DNA of 64,000 bases from Streptomyces violaceorubidus (GCF_000717995.1 NZ_JODM01000019.1:1-64000); one strand, 5' to 3'. Shown: positions 44,948 to 54,031, counted from the stretch's first letter. Numbers and translations are program-made. The notes: generated by a model not told the origin, from the sequence alone.

Positions 44948-45532
44948 ATGAGCACCGCTGCCGTATCCGCCCGCCGCTCCGGGCAGGTCCTCGCCGACCT
45001 CATCCCCTCCTCCCGAGTCAGGGACGTCGCGCTCGTGGCGGGCGGCGCCGTGTTCACCGGCGTCGCGGCCCAGATCGCGGTGCCCGTGCCCGGCTCCCCG
45101 GTGCCGGTGACCGGCCAGACCTTCGCGGCACTGCTGGTCGGCACCGCGCTCGGCGCCCGCCGCGGCCTGCTCTCCCTCGCGCTGTACGCCCTGGTCGGCA
45201 TGGCGGGCATGCCGTGGTTCGCGGAGGGCGGCTCCGGCATCGCCGCCCCCTCCCTCGGCTACGTCTTCGGCATGCTGCTCGCCGCCGCGGCCGTGGGCGC
45301 CCTGGCCCGCCGCGGCGCCGACCGCTCGGTGCTGCGCACGGCCGGCACGATGCTGCTCGGCGAGGCGATCATCTACGCCGTCGGCGTGCCCTACCTGGCC
45401 CTCGCCGCCGACCTGTCCCTGACCGCGGCGATCGCGGCCGGCCTCACCCCGTTCCTGATCGGCGACGCGCTGAAGGCCGCGCTGGCGATGGGCGTCCTGC
45501 CCACCGCGTGGAAGCTGGTCGACAAGCGGTAA
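44948..45532 (+). CDS. bioY: Biotin transporter BioY
   Basis: This 194-residue S-component of an ECF-type vitamin importer has six membrane segments and BioY signature sequence: VAAQIAVPVPGSPVPVTGQTFAALLVGTALGARRG, LYALVGMAGMPWFAEGGSG, and SLGYVFGMLLAAAAVG. It binds biotin in the membrane. No BioM/BioN energising genes are adjacent, so it may work alone or with a shared module. GGAG precedes the ATG. Confidence 0.95.
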   Translation: MSTAAVSARRSGQVLADLIPSSRVRDVALVAGGAVFTGVAAQIAVPVPGSPVPVTGQTFAALLVGTALGARRGLLSLALYALVGMAGMPWFAEGGSGIAAPSLGYVFGMLLAAAAVGALARRGADRSVLRTAGTMLLGEAIIYAVGVPYLALAADLSLTAAIAAGLTPFLIGDALKAALAMGVLPTAWKLVDKR

Positions 45533-45552
45533 CCGCCCCCGGGCCCACGCGA

Positions 45553-45592
45553 AGAGGCTCGCCGGAGCGCGACAGCGCCCCGGCGAGCCTCT
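45553..45592. terminator. Bidirectional terminator between bioY and the permease gene
   Basis: AGAGGCTCGCCGG pairs with CCGGCGAGCCTCT (13 bp) around a 14-nt loop between convergent genes. Confidence 0.85.
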
Positions 45593-45610
45593 CTCGTCTC
45601 CCGGCCGAGG

Positions 45611-47047
45611 TCAGCCCTTCCCGGCGGCGGCCTTCCGCGTCGCGGTGATCCGCTGCTTGACGAAGGCGACGACGAGGACCAGCGCGGCGACGAGCAGCGA
45701 CAGCAGCACGGTGGTGCGCCCGTCGTGCTCGGTGTCGGTCAGCATGTAGCCCAGCACGAAGACGATCAGGGCGGCGGCGGCCCAGGTCAGATACGGGAAC
45801 AGCCACATCCGCACCACCAGCTTCTCCGGCGTCTCGGCCTGGATGATCCGGCGCATCCGCAGCTGCGAGAAGCAGATCACCAGCCACACGAAGAGGGCGA
45901 CGGCGCCGGAGGAGTTGACCAGGAAGAGGAAGACGGAGTCCGGGAACTCGTAGTTGAAGAACACGGCGACGAAGCCGAACACCACGGAGACCAGGATCGC
46001 CGTCCGCGGCACCCCGCGCCGGGTGGTGCGGGCGAAGGCCCCCGGCGCGTCCCCGCGCTCGCCGAGCGAGAAGGCCATGCGGGAGGCGGTGTAGAGCCCG
46101 GAGTTCAGACAGGACAGCACGGACGTCAGCACGATGAAGTTCATGATCTGACCGGCGTTCGCGATACCGAGCGAGTCGAGCGCCGCGACGTAGGAGCCCT
46201 TGTCGATGATCGACTGCGAGTCCCAGGGCAGCAGCGCGACCACGACGAAGATGGATCCCAGATAGAAGACGGCGATGCGCCAGATGATGCTGTTGGTCGC
46301 CTTGGTGACGGCCCGCTGCGGGTCCTCGGACTCACCGGCGGCGAGGGTGGGGATCTCGCTGCCCATGAAGGAGAAGACGACGAGCAGCACGCCGGTGAGG
46401 ACGGCCCCGGCCCCGTTCGGCAGGAAACCGCCGTGTTCCGTCAGGTTCCCCAGCCCCGCCTGCTCGCTGTCCACGCCGGGCAGCACACCGAAGACGGCCA
46501 GGGCGCCGACGACGATGAACGCCGCGATGGCCACGACCTTGATCCCGGCGAACCAGAACTCGAACTCGCCGTAGGAGCCGACGGAGACGAGGTTGGTGGC
46601 GGTCAGCACGACCATCACGATCAGCGCCCACCCCCACTGGGGCACGGCGGGGATCCACCCTTCCAGGATCTTCGCCCCGGCCGTCGCCTCCACGGCCAGC
46701 ACCACGACCCAGAAGAACCAGTAGAGCCACCCGATGGAGAACCCGGCCCAGGGCCCGAGCGCCCGGTCGGCGTGGGCGGAGAACGATCCGGAGGCGGGAT
46801 GGGCGGCCGACATCTCCCCGAGCATCCGCATCACCAGCACCACGAGCGTGCCGACGAGGGCGTACGAGAGAAGGATGCCGGGTCCCGCGGTGGCGATCCC
46901 GGTACTGGAACCCACGAACAGCCCGGCTCCGATGACGCCGCCGATGGCGATCATCGAGAGATGGCGGTTCTTGAGTCCGGCCTGGAGTCCGGAACCGGGG
47001 CCCGCGGAACCCTCCTCGGGCTTGGTCAAGGTCGGCTGCGAAGTCAT
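45611..47047 (-). CDS. APC-family amino acid permease
   Basis: From the ATG at 47047 the protein has 478 residues and 12 predicted membrane segments. APC-family hallmarks include LKNRHLSMIAIGGVIGAGLFVGSSTGIATAGPG (helix 1), MLGEMSAAHPASGSFSAHADRALG, and FSFMGSEIPTLAAGESEDPQRAVTKATN. It belongs to the AAT group (GabP, AnsP, ProY, CycA relatives) of proton-coupled importers; the substrate cannot be fixed by eye. The RBS is unclear. Confidence 0.93.
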   Translation of the reverse strand: MTSQPTLTKPEEGSAGPGSGLQAGLKNRHLSMIAIGGVIGAGLFVGSSTGIATAGPGILLSYALVGTLVVLVMRMLGEMSAAHPASGSFSAHADRALGPWAGFSIGWLYWFFWVVVLAVEATAGAKILEGWIPAVPQWGWALIVMVVLTATNLVSVGSYGEFEFWFAGIKVVAIAAFIVVGALAVFGVLPGVDSEQAGLGNLTEHGGFLPNGAGAVLTGVLLVVFSFMGSEIPTLAAGESEDPQRAVTKATNSIIWRIAVFYLGSIFVVVALLPWDSQSIIDKGSYVAALDSLGIANAGQIMNFIVLTSVLSCLNSGLYTASRMAFSLGERGDAPGAFARTTRRGVPRTAILVSVVFGFVAVFFNYEFPDSVFLFLVNSSGAVALFVWLVICFSQLRMRRIIQAETPEKLVVRMWLFPYLTWAAAALIVFVLGYMLTDTEHDGRTTVLLSLLVAALVLVVAFVKQRITATRKAAAGKG

Positions 47048-47255
47048 GGGGGGAGGGTTTCCTTTGCGCCGGTCGAGCACTTTCCCGTACGAGCGGTGTA
47101 CGAGCCGGACCAGTGAAACGGAGGTGAACGGAATCGGGAACCTTTGAATCCGGATCGTTACTTGAGCTTTCCCTGAGCTTCCATAGTTTCACGTGCTCTT
47201 TTCGTCGCTGCCACCCGAAGAGTCCGCGTCGTGGCCCGCGTGTCACACTCGACGC

Positions 47256-47741
47256 ATGCGCGTGTATCTCGGCTCGGACCATGCGGGCTTCGAACTCAAG
47301 AACCACCTCGTCGAATGGCTCGAGGCGGCGGGCCACGAGCCCGTCGACTGCGGCCCGCACCTCTACGACGCCCAGGACGACTACCCGCCCTTCTGCCTGC
47401 GCGCCGCCGAGCGCACGGCCGCGGACCAGGGCGCCCTCGGCATCGTGATCGGCGGCTCCGGCAACGGCGAGCAGATCGCGGCGAACAAGGTGAAGGGCGT
47501 GCGCGCGGCGCTGGCCTGGAGCGAGGAGACGGCGTCGCTGGGCCGCCAGCACAACAACGCCAACGTCGTCGCGATCGGCGCCCGTATGCACACGCGGGAC
47601 GAGGCGACGAAGTTCGTCGAGACCTTCCTCACCACGCCGTTCTCCGGTGACGAACGCCACATCCGCCGCATCGGCATGCTCACGTCCTACGAGACGACGG
47701 GCGACCTCCCGCCCATCCCGCCCCACCACCCCCAGCAGTAG
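47256..47741 (+). CDS. rpiB: Ribose-5-phosphate isomerase B
   Basis: This 161-residue RpiB interconverts ribose 5-phosphate and ribulose 5-phosphate in the pentose phosphate pathway. Active-site motifs are LGSDHAGFELK at the start and IGGSGNGEQIAANKVKGVRAAL. The cysteine used by E. coli RpiB is replaced by Ser in GGSGNG, as in mycobacterial RpiB, which uses a glutamate. HNNANVVAIGAR closes the core. It sits next to nei, as in M. tuberculosis. No strong RBS precedes ATG 47256. Confidence 0.95.
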   Translation: MRVYLGSDHAGFELKNHLVEWLEAAGHEPVDCGPHLYDAQDDYPPFCLRAAERTAADQGALGIVIGGSGNGEQIAANKVKGVRAALAWSEETASLGRQHNNANVVAIGARMHTRDEATKFVETFLTTPFSGDERHIRRIGMLTSYETTGDLPPIPPHHPQQ

Positions 47742-47761
47742 CGCCCCCACGCTCCCGGCCG

Positions 47762-47783
47762 CCTCCGGCCCCACCGCCGGAGG
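47762..47783 (+). terminator. Weak hairpin after rpiB
   Basis: CCTCCGGC pairs with GCCGGAGG (8 bp, 6-nt loop) 20 nt after the rpiB stop. rpiB and nei may be only partly uncoupled. Confidence 0.5.
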
Positions 47784-47854
47784 TGCGCCGGCGCGCACGC
47801 CTGTGCCGGCGCGTCCGGTGAACGGGGGGCGGAAGGTATGGAAAGGACGAACCC

Positions 47855-48685
47855 GTGCCAGAGGGCCACACGATCCACCGCCTGGCCCAGGACTACACCG
47901 CCGCCTTCGCCCGGACGGCGGTCCGCGTCACCAGCCCCCAGGGCAAGTTCGCCGACTCCGCGGCCCTGCTCGACGGCACCGTCCTGACCACCGCCGACGC
48001 CCACGGCAAGCACCTCTTCCTGGGCTTCGGCGCGGCTGAGGACGCGGCCGAGAGCCCCACCTGGGTCCACATCCACCTCGGCCTCTTCGGCAAGGTCACC
48101 TTCGGCCCCACCCCCGCGCCCCCGCCCACGGACACCGTCCGCCTGCGCCTCGCGGGCGACACCGCGTACGTCGACCTCCGCGGCCCCACCGCCTGCGCCC
48201 TGATCACGCCCCCGGAGAAGCAGGCGATACACGACCGCCTCGGCCCCGACCCCCTGCGCCCGGACGCCGACCCCGCGGCCGCCCACCGCCGGATCTCCCG
48301 CAGCCGCACCACCATCGCCGCGCTGCTCATGGACCAGAAGGTCGTCTCCGGCGTCGGCAACGTCTACCGCGCCGAGGTCCTCTTCCGCCACGGCATCGAC
48401 CCGTACCGCCCCGGCAGGGACATCACCCGCGCCGAGTGGGACGCGATCTGGCAGGACCTCACCGCCCTGATGCGCGAGGGCGTGCGCAACAACCGCATCG
48501 ACACCGTCCGCCCCGAGCACACCCCCGAGGCCATGGGTCGCCCGCCCCGCGTCGACGACCACGGCGGCGAGGTGTACGTCTACCGCCGGGCCAACCAGCC
48601 CTGCCACCTGTGCGGCGGCCCGGTCAGCACCGCCGACCTCGCCGCCCGCAACCTCTTCTGGTGCCCGACCTGCCAGCGGCGGTAG
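47855..48685 (+). CDS. nei: Fpg/Nei-family DNA glycosylase (endonuclease VIII-like)
   Basis: This 276-residue base-excision repair enzyme starts PEGHTIHRLAQ, with the catalytic Pro at position 2 and Glu3. It has GKHLFLGF, VHIHLGLFGKV, the helix-two-turn-helix segment LLMDQKVVSGVGNVYRAEVLF with the conserved Asn, and a C-terminal zinc finger (CHLCGG, CPTC). It removes oxidised pyrimidines. The PEGH start indicates Nei, not MutM/Fpg. GTG start at 47855 after AAAGGA. Neighbours rpiB and tig match the mycobacterial nei locus. Confidence 0.93.
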   Translation: MPEGHTIHRLAQDYTAAFARTAVRVTSPQGKFADSAALLDGTVLTTADAHGKHLFLGFGAAEDAAESPTWVHIHLGLFGKVTFGPTPAPPPTDTVRLRLAGDTAYVDLRGPTACALITPPEKQAIHDRLGPDPLRPDADPAAAHRRISRSRTTIAALLMDQKVVSGVGNVYRAEVLFRHGIDPYRPGRDITRAEWDAIWQDLTALMREGVRNNRIDTVRPEHTPEAMGRPPRVDDHGGEVYVYRRANQPCHLCGGPVSTADLAARNLFWCPTCQRR

Positions 48686-48694
48686 CTTCCCCCG

Positions 48695-49936
48695 TCAGAA
48701 CCCGTGCGGCAGCCACGGCGCCACGTCCGAGCCGAACCCCACCGACGCCTGTGCCAGCGACCCGGACCGCACCTCGCGCACCCGCCCGGCCGCGGCCAGC
48801 GAACCGAGGCTCACACCTCCGAGATACGCCGCCCCCAACTCCCGTACGGACAACGCGAGATCGGCCGCGTCCGAGGTGCGCTCGCACGACGCCCCCTTCG
48901 CGTCGCCGCTCAGCCGCCAACGCCCCGCGTTCCAGGGGCAGAAGGCGTCCTCGACCTCGAACACCACGTCCACCGGCGCCTGGTAGGTCCGCGCCGCGAG
49001 CGCCGCCCCCACGTCCACCAGCCGGACGTACAACGCGTCCCGCAGCTCCGGCCGGCACCGCCGGATGTCCGACACCTGGTGCTGCCACGCCTCGTCGACC
49101 GGCCGCCCCCGCACCGCCAGCGTGGAGGTCAGGTCGACGTCGAACAGGAAGCGCCAGAGCGCCGCCCCGGTCGCCGGATCGAGGCCGGCCAGGTCGTCGA
49201 GGACCACCGTGCCCCCGGCCCCCTCGCGCCCCCAGGCCGGCCGCACCCGGAACCGCGCGTACCCGGTGACCTGGCCCTCCCGCCGGGCGACCACGCACTG
49301 CAGGGGCGAGGCGCCGTCCCGCCCGCTCTCCGGGTCCAGCAGCGCCGGCCGCTCCCAGCCGGGCCGCCGGGCCAGCATCCCGGGCCGCCCCGGCACCAGC
49401 CGCGCGTACACCGCCTCGCACGCGTCGAGCACGTCGGCGGGCGCCTCGTACCGCAGCCGTACGTCGTCCGTGCCGGCCGGCACCGACAGCCGGACCCGGC
49501 TCGTGTCGATCTCCGCGCTGAGCCCGAAGGTCGCGGCGCCGTACCCGAACCGGCCGTAGATCGCCGGTTCGGAAGCCGTCAGCACGGCCAGCGGCTCGCC
49601 CCAGGCCCGTACGTCGTCCAACTGCCGCCGCATCATCGACGTCAGGACGCCCCGGCGCCGGTGCGTGGCGGCGACGCTCACCATCGTCACGCCCGCCGCG
49701 GGCACCCGGGCACCGCCCGGCACGGTCAACCGGAAGTCGAACGCCCCCGCCGTCCCGACGCACGCGCCGCCCTCCCCCTCGCTCTCCCAGACCCCGATCG
49801 ACCGGTCGACCCGCGTCAGCTCCCGGTACAGCTCCAACTCCTCGGCGGGCTCCGGAACCCCGCCGAAGGCACGGACGAGCGTCCCGTACCACCTGTCCCA
49901 CTCGTCGCGCCGCAGTACCCGCAGCTCCGTCGTCAC
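48695..49936 (-). CDS. Eis-like GNAT N-acetyltransferase
   Basis: This 413-residue protein (from GTG 49936) has the two fused GNAT-like regions and C-terminal SCP2-like domain of the Eis family: AGVTMVSVAATHRRRGVLTSMMRRQL (acetyl-CoA binding loop), SEPAIYGRFGYGAA with the proposed catalytic tyrosine, and a C-terminal Phe whose carboxylate acts in catalysis in Eis. Eis enzymes multi-acetylate aminoglycosides and Lys residues; the physiological substrate here is unknown. ATG 49966 is an alternative start. It converges on nei with a 9-bp gap and no terminator. Confidence 0.9.
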   Translation of the reverse strand: MTTELRVLRRDEWDRWYGTLVRAFGGVPEPAEELELYRELTRVDRSIGVWESEGEGGACVGTAGAFDFRLTVPGGARVPAAGVTMVSVAATHRRRGVLTSMMRRQLDDVRAWGEPLAVLTASEPAIYGRFGYGAATFGLSAEIDTSRVRLSVPAGTDDVRLRYEAPADVLDACEAVYARLVPGRPGMLARRPGWERPALLDPESGRDGASPLQCVVARREGQVTGYARFRVRPAWGREGAGGTVVLDDLAGLDPATGAALWRFLFDVDLTSTLAVRGRPVDEAWQHQVSDIRRCRPELRDALYVRLVDVGAALAARTYQAPVDVVFEVEDAFCPWNAGRWRLSGDAKGASCERTSDAADLALSVRELGAAYLGGVSLGSLAAAGRVREVRSGSLAQASVGFGSDVAPWLPHGF

Positions 49937-50113
49937 ACCGCCGTCGTCACTCCTGGAGCGTTCCATGCAGCATGCGTACCAGGGCCGCGCGAGCGGGGCG
50001 AGACAATTTCCGCAGGGTTGCGGCGCGCGAGCCGTTCGTGAAGTTCACTGTGAAGTCCGGCCTCGGACGGGGGACAAGTGGGACCTCCCGTGCCAAGCGG
50101 CCGGTCCGATGGA

Positions 50114-50119
50114 TAGGGT
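50114..50119 (+). promoter_or_regulatory. Candidate -10 box before the SpoIIE phosphatase gene
   Basis: TAGGGT ends 9 nt before the ATG and there is no Shine-Dalgarno sequence between them, so a leaderless transcript is plausible. Confidence 0.35.
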
Positions 50120-50128
50120 CCCGAACTA

Positions 50129-51316
50129 ATGGCAGCAGGACGACAGCGGCGCGCGGAGGCCGAGACGTTCACGGCCCGGTGGAAGAAGCAGTGGCACCGG
50201 GCCCGCGTCGGCGTGCGCCGAGCCGCCGTCGACTACTTCCGCGGCGACGGTTCGGACTGGATCGCGCTCGCCGGACTGCTGGTGACGATCCCCGTCATCG
50301 CGGCCACCACGATGGCCAACTCCGTGTGGTGCTCGCCCTCCGCGCTCGTCATCCCGATCGTCGCGGGCGGCCTGCTGCTGCGCCCGGCCAGCCTGCTCGG
50401 CCTGTACGCCGCGGCGGCCACCGCGCTGATCGTGGAGTCCGTGCAGCTCGGCCCGTACACCGAGGGCCCCTCCAGGGTCACCCCCGGTGTGGTCCTGGTG
50501 GTCGCGGCCTGCGGCTTCTTCGGGCTTCTCGTCGCCCAGTTCCGCAGCCGGGTCGGTGTGCCCTGGCGGCGCGGCGGCACCATGCTCTTCGACCTGCGCG
50601 AACGCATCCGCGTCCAGAGCAAGCTGCCCAATCTGCCCAAGGGCTGGCACCGCGAGATGGCGCTGCGCCCGGCGGGCGGGCAGTCCTTCTCCGGCGACTT
50701 CGTCGTCGCGGCCCGGACGAACGGCGGGCGGACGCTGGAGGTCGTCCTCACCGACGTCTCCGGCAAGGGCATGGACGCGGCCTCGCGCGCCCTGCTGCTG
50801 TCGGGGGCCTTCGGCGGACTGCTGGGCAGCCTGCCCCCGCACGCCTTCCTGCCGGCCGCCAACGGCTATCTGCTCCGCCAGGACTGGGACGAGGGCTTCG
50901 CCACCTCCATCCACCTCGTCCTCGACCTCGACTCCGGCGACTACGAGCTGTACTCGGCCGGGCATCCGCCGGGCCTCCAGCTCAGCGCCGGCACCGGCCG
51001 CTGGGAGGAGAAGTCGGCCGAGGGACCGCTGCTCGGCGTGTACGACGGCGCCCAGTTCGACCAGGTGAAGGGCTCCCTGCGGCCCGGGGACGTGCTGATG
51101 CTCTTCACGGACGGCCTGGTGGAGACCTCCGAACGGGACATCGCCGAGGGCATCGACCGCCTCACCGGCGAGGCCGACCGCTATGTCGCGGGCGGCTTCC
51201 ACGGCGCGGCCTGGCATCTGATCGAGGCGGTGGCCAAGGACGTCAACGACGACCGGGCGCTGCTGCTGATCTCCCGCGAGGGCCCCGCCGCCCAGCCCGC
51301 ACCGGCCACGGACTGA
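50129..51316 (+). CDS. Membrane-anchored SpoIIE/RsbU-type PP2C phosphatase
   Basis: The 395-residue protein has a basic N-terminus, three to four membrane helices (about residues 43-140), and a cytoplasmic SpoIIE phosphatase domain: GGQSFSGDFVVAAR, VVLTDVSGKGMDAASRALLLSGAFGGLL, ELYSAGHPPGLQL, LRPGDVLMLFTDGLVE. Metal-binding Asp residues are present in GDF, TDVSGKG and FTDG. Such phosphatases dephosphorylate anti-anti-sigma factors and activate stress sigma factors. No partner genes are nearby. Confidence 0.92.
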   Translation: MAAGRQRRAEAETFTARWKKQWHRARVGVRRAAVDYFRGDGSDWIALAGLLVTIPVIAATTMANSVWCSPSALVIPIVAGGLLLRPASLLGLYAAAATALIVESVQLGPYTEGPSRVTPGVVLVVAACGFFGLLVAQFRSRVGVPWRRGGTMLFDLRERIRVQSKLPNLPKGWHREMALRPAGGQSFSGDFVVAARTNGGRTLEVVLTDVSGKGMDAASRALLLSGAFGGLLGSLPPHAFLPAANGYLLRQDWDEGFATSIHLVLDLDSGDYELYSAGHPPGLQLSAGTGRWEEKSAEGPLLGVYDGAQFDQVKGSLRPGDVLMLFTDGLVETSERDIAEGIDRLTGEADRYVAGGFHGAAWHLIEAVAKDVNDDRALLLISREGPAAQPAPATD

Positions 51317-51335
51317 GGCCCCGCGCCCGCACCGA

Positions 51336-51341
51336 CATACT
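51336..51341 (+). promoter_or_regulatory. Candidate -10 box of a leaderless promoter
   Basis: CATACT ends 6 nt before the ATG at 51348 with no Shine-Dalgarno sequence between. Co-transcription with the preceding phosphatase gene is also possible. Confidence 0.35.
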
Positions 51342-51347
51342 GGGCCC

Positions 51348-51815
51348 ATGCCCCAGGACTTCGGACCGCCCGCCCCGACGCTCTCCCTGGCCGAGGTCGA
51401 GGCCACCGCACGCGCCGCCCACGCCGGACAGCGGGACAAGGCGGGCCGGCCGTACGCCGAACACCTGCGGGCCGTCGCCGAGGGCGTACGGGCGCGCGGC
51501 GGCGACGACGAGCAGATCGCGGCCGCCTGGCTGCACGACGCCGTCGAGGACGACGCGCTGACCGGGCGTTGGCTGGACGAGGCGCCGCTGAGCCGCCGTA
51601 CCAAGGACATCGTCCTGGCCCTCACCAGGCGGGCGGGGGAGCCGCCCGAGGCGTACGCCGCGCGGATCCTGGCCACCCCCGGCGCTCGGCTGGTCAAGGA
51701 GGCGGACCTGGCGCACAACGCCGACCCCGGGCGGCTGGCCGTCCTCGACGAGGCCACCCGCACACGACTGGCCGAGAAGTACACGCGCATGCGCGCCCTC
51801 CTCGGCCAGGGGTGA
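51348..51815 (+). CDS. Small HD-domain phosphohydrolase (SpoT-HD-like)
   Basis: This 155-residue protein consists of a single HD domain of the type found in RelA/SpoT hydrolases: AARAAHAGQRDKAGRPYAEHLRAVAEG, AAWLHDAVEDD (metal-binding HD), VLALTRR, RLVKEADLAHNADPGRL and LAEKYTRMRALL. The layout resembles stand-alone small alarmone hydrolases, but ppGpp activity is not proved by sequence. It lies 31 nt after the SpoIIE-type phosphatase gene on the same strand and converges with an acyltransferase gene. Confidence 0.85.
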   Translation: MPQDFGPPAPTLSLAEVEATARAAHAGQRDKAGRPYAEHLRAVAEGVRARGGDDEQIAAAWLHDAVEDDALTGRWLDEAPLSRRTKDIVLALTRRAGEPPEAYAARILATPGARLVKEADLAHNADPGRLAVLDEATRTRLAEKYTRMRALLGQG

Positions 51816-51825
51816 CCCGCCGGTC

Positions 51826-52989
51826 CTAGACGGAGACCTTCTCGCCGCTGCCGTTCGGCGCGGCGGACGCGGCGGCCGGGTCGCGCGCCTCGGACCGCTC
51901 GGGCTTCGCACGGCCCCGGGCGGCGTCGCCCGGAACCCGCCTGAAGGCCCAGTCCATCCTCGGTTCGACCACGAACCGGAGCGCCCGCTGGACGGGCCTG
52001 GTGCACAGCAGGGTGACGGCGGCGGCGCCGAGGACGGTGAGCCCGATCTCACCGAGCGGCGTGTCCAGGAAGGAGTGCTGGAACCAGCCGGCGTAGCTGC
52101 CCTCCTTCACCAGGAAGCCGTGCAGCAGATAGCCGTAGATCGTGCCGGCGCCGAGCGCCGTGAACCACATGCGCCGGCCGGGCACCCAGGCGAAGAAGCA
52201 CGCGGTCAGCACCACGGAGCAGCCGAAGAGCGCCAGCGTCAGCACGGGCCCCGACCACCAGGGTGCACCCGTCTCCTGCATGGCGGCGTTGCGGTAGAAC
52301 CAGCCGGTCTCCATGCGCGGCACCGACCACCAGGCGACCAGCAGGGCCGCCGCGACCACCGGCACGGACAGGATCCGCACCGAACGGCGCCGCACCAGCC
52401 GGAAGTGTTCGGGGCGCAGCACCAGACCCAGCACGAAGCACGGCAGGAACTGCAACACCCGCTGCATGTTCAGGTCGTTGCCGACGCTGGGCGTCACGGA
52501 GGCCAGCGCGGCGATGCACAGGGCGATCGGGAGCGGCCGGCGGACCGTCTGCCAGATCGGGGTGGTCAGCCGCCAGACGAACAGCGCGCACAGGAACCAC
52601 AGGAGGTAGGTGGGGTCCAGCAGGCTGAAGTCGCTCTGCGGGTCCTCGCTGACGCGGCGGTGCAGCGTGTAGGCGACCTCGAAGACGAGGTAGGGGACGG
52701 CGACCCCGGTGATCAGCCGTCGGACGCGCTTGGGGCTGAGGTCGAAACTGCGCGAGAAGTAGCCGGAGATGACGATGAACGCCGGCATGTGGAACGTGTA
52801 CAGGACCCGGTAGAGGGTCTCCACGGTCCGGTTCCCGTCCAGGATCTGACCCCAGGCGTGCCCCACACCGACCAGCACGATCGCCAGGTACTTGGCGTTG
52901 TCGAAGAACGCGTCGCGCTGCCGGCTCGGCGGGGAGGGAGGGGACGACGGCGACTTCCGGTCGCCGTGAGGTCGCAGCGAGCTAGTCAT
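51826..52989 (-). CDS. Acyltransferase-3 family membrane protein (fucose 4-O-acetylase-like)
   Basis: The 387-residue protein has a Ser/Pro-rich cytoplasmic N-terminus and about ten membrane helices. Family features include RDAFFDNAKYLAIVLVGVGHAWG (with the conserved His), FHMPAFIVISGYF and YLLWFLCALFVWRL. It matches the group annotated as fucose 4-O-acetylase (COG3594) within acyltransferase-3, which O-acetylate cell-surface glycans. The substrate is unknown. It is preceded by a 0.7-kb gene-free region. Confidence 0.88.
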   Translation of the reverse strand: MTSSLRPHGDRKSPSSPPSPPSRQRDAFFDNAKYLAIVLVGVGHAWGQILDGNRTVETLYRVLYTFHMPAFIVISGYFSRSFDLSPKRVRRLITGVAVPYLVFEVAYTLHRRVSEDPQSDFSLLDPTYLLWFLCALFVWRLTTPIWQTVRRPLPIALCIAALASVTPSVGNDLNMQRVLQFLPCFVLGLVLRPEHFRLVRRRSVRILSVPVVAAALLVAWWSVPRMETGWFYRNAAMQETGAPWWSGPVLTLALFGCSVVLTACFFAWVPGRRMWFTALGAGTIYGYLLHGFLVKEGSYAGWFQHSFLDTPLGEIGLTVLGAAAVTLLCTRPVQRALRFVVEPRMDWAFRRVPGDAARGRAKPERSEARDPAAASAAPNGSGEKVSV

Positions 52990-53710
52990 GCGACCCCCGC
53001 CGAGAACTCGGCGAGCGGTCGCAGGACCTCGCTGCTCTGGTGGGGGACGAGGCAGCGTAGAACATCTGAGGCACCCTAGCGTTCTGTGTGGGATTCCGTA
53101 AAACCCTCGACGTCATTCCTGTAATTCGGGTCTTGAGCGGGGCTTCCAATGCGGTACGAGTACCGTTCGAGTACCCCCGAATTTCCGGAACCCGGCCTCT
53201 TTGACGGCGTGACGGCCCCCACAACCCGCCCGGCCGCCGCGCGGCCAAGCCCCTCCCGGGGCGCCCCACTTGTCGTGACACGTCATGACTAAAGACCGCA
53301 TAAGTCCGGCGGGCGACTCCGCTGGAATGTCCGCTTCAATGCGCTTACGGGTCTCATGGTGATCCTGTGATCTCCCTGTGACGACCCTGTCGGCGCACCC
53401 GTCGGCGCGTCACCGATGTCAATGCCGATGTGTCCGCCGCGACAATTCGAAATATCTGCGAACGCGTTGTGTGGACATGGAAACGAAGTGGCGCCAATTC
53501 CCCGCACGAGTGGCCCGTCGAAATTCCGTCCGGGGCGCGAGGGCGGGGCGCGCCCGCGTACGCGGGGGAGTGCGCCACCCACGGAACCGGCCGGACGATG
53601 TGTCACCCGCCGCATGAGGAGGCCCGGTTGGTGGCACGATGGTTCTGGCGGGGGTGTGCGGTGCCGCACCTCCGGGCGGTAGTGCGGACCGACCGAGGGT
53701 GTGATCAGTT
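52990..53710. other. Long gene-free region (721 bp)
   Basis: No protein is recognisable on either strand; open frames here look like chance. The region is lower in G+C than its surroundings around 53080-53200 and 53280-53480. It contains a perfect inverted repeat CGGTAC-GA-GTACCG (53152-53165) and a direct repeat CGAGTACC (53157-53164 and 53168-53175). It must hold the acyltransferase promoter and perhaps an unannotated RNA. Confidence 0.6.
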
Positions 53711-53905
53711 GTGGCCATTTCACTGTCAGTGGTGCTGCTGTTGGGGATCATCCTGGTGGTGCTGCTGCGGGGAGGGTCGATCAAGGCGGGGCCGGCGGTC
53801 GTCGCGGTCCTCTTCGGCTTCTTCCTCGCCTCGACCGGCATGGCCGACGACATCCAACGCTTCCTGGACTCGATAGCGGACACGATCAACTCGATCCAGT
53901 TCTAG
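53711..53905 (+). CDS. 64-residue membrane protein, unknown function
   Basis: The short protein has one or two hydrophobic helices (SLSVVLLLGIILVVLL and AGPAVVAVLFGFFLAST) and an amphipathic C-terminus (DDIQRFLDSIADTINSIQF). I recognise it as a type of small protein commonly found in Streptomyces but know no function. The GTG start has only a weak ribosome-binding sequence. It is followed by a strong terminator, which supports its being expressed. Confidence 0.7.
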   Translation: MAISLSVVLLLGIILVVLLRGGSIKAGPAVVAVLFGFFLASTGMADDIQRFLDSIADTINSIQF

Positions 53906-53913
53906 CCGCACAA

Positions 53914-53955
53914 AGGCCTCCGGCCCGATCCCCTGGGGGACCGGGCCGGAGGCCT
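53914..53955. terminator. Strong terminator between the small membrane protein gene and tRNA-Gly
   Basis: AGGCCTCCGGCCC pairs with GGGCCGGAGGCCT (13 bp), with a further inner CCCC/GGGG pairing. It separates convergent transcripts. Confidence 0.85.
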
Positions 53956-53960
53956 CTCGG

Positions 53961-54031
53961 AGCGGGCGACGGGAATCGAACCCGCGTAGCCAGTTTGGAA
54001 GACTGGGGCTCTACCATTGAGCTACGCCCGC
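53961..54031 (-). tRNA. tRNA-Gly (anticodon TCC)
   Basis: On the minus strand a complete 71-nt cloverleaf is readable: acceptor GCGGGCG/CGCCCGC with discriminator T, D arm GCTC...GAGC, anticodon stem CCAGT/ACTGG with loop CTTCCAA (anticodon TCC), and T arm CGGGTTCGATTCCCG. CCA is not encoded. Confidence 0.96.

Noticed and set aside
53289..53723. Small minus- and plus-strand ORFs in the 53.3-53.9 kb region
   Set aside because: They overlap each other in several frames, have no ribosome-binding sites or recognisable motifs, and some are antisense to the 64-residue membrane protein.
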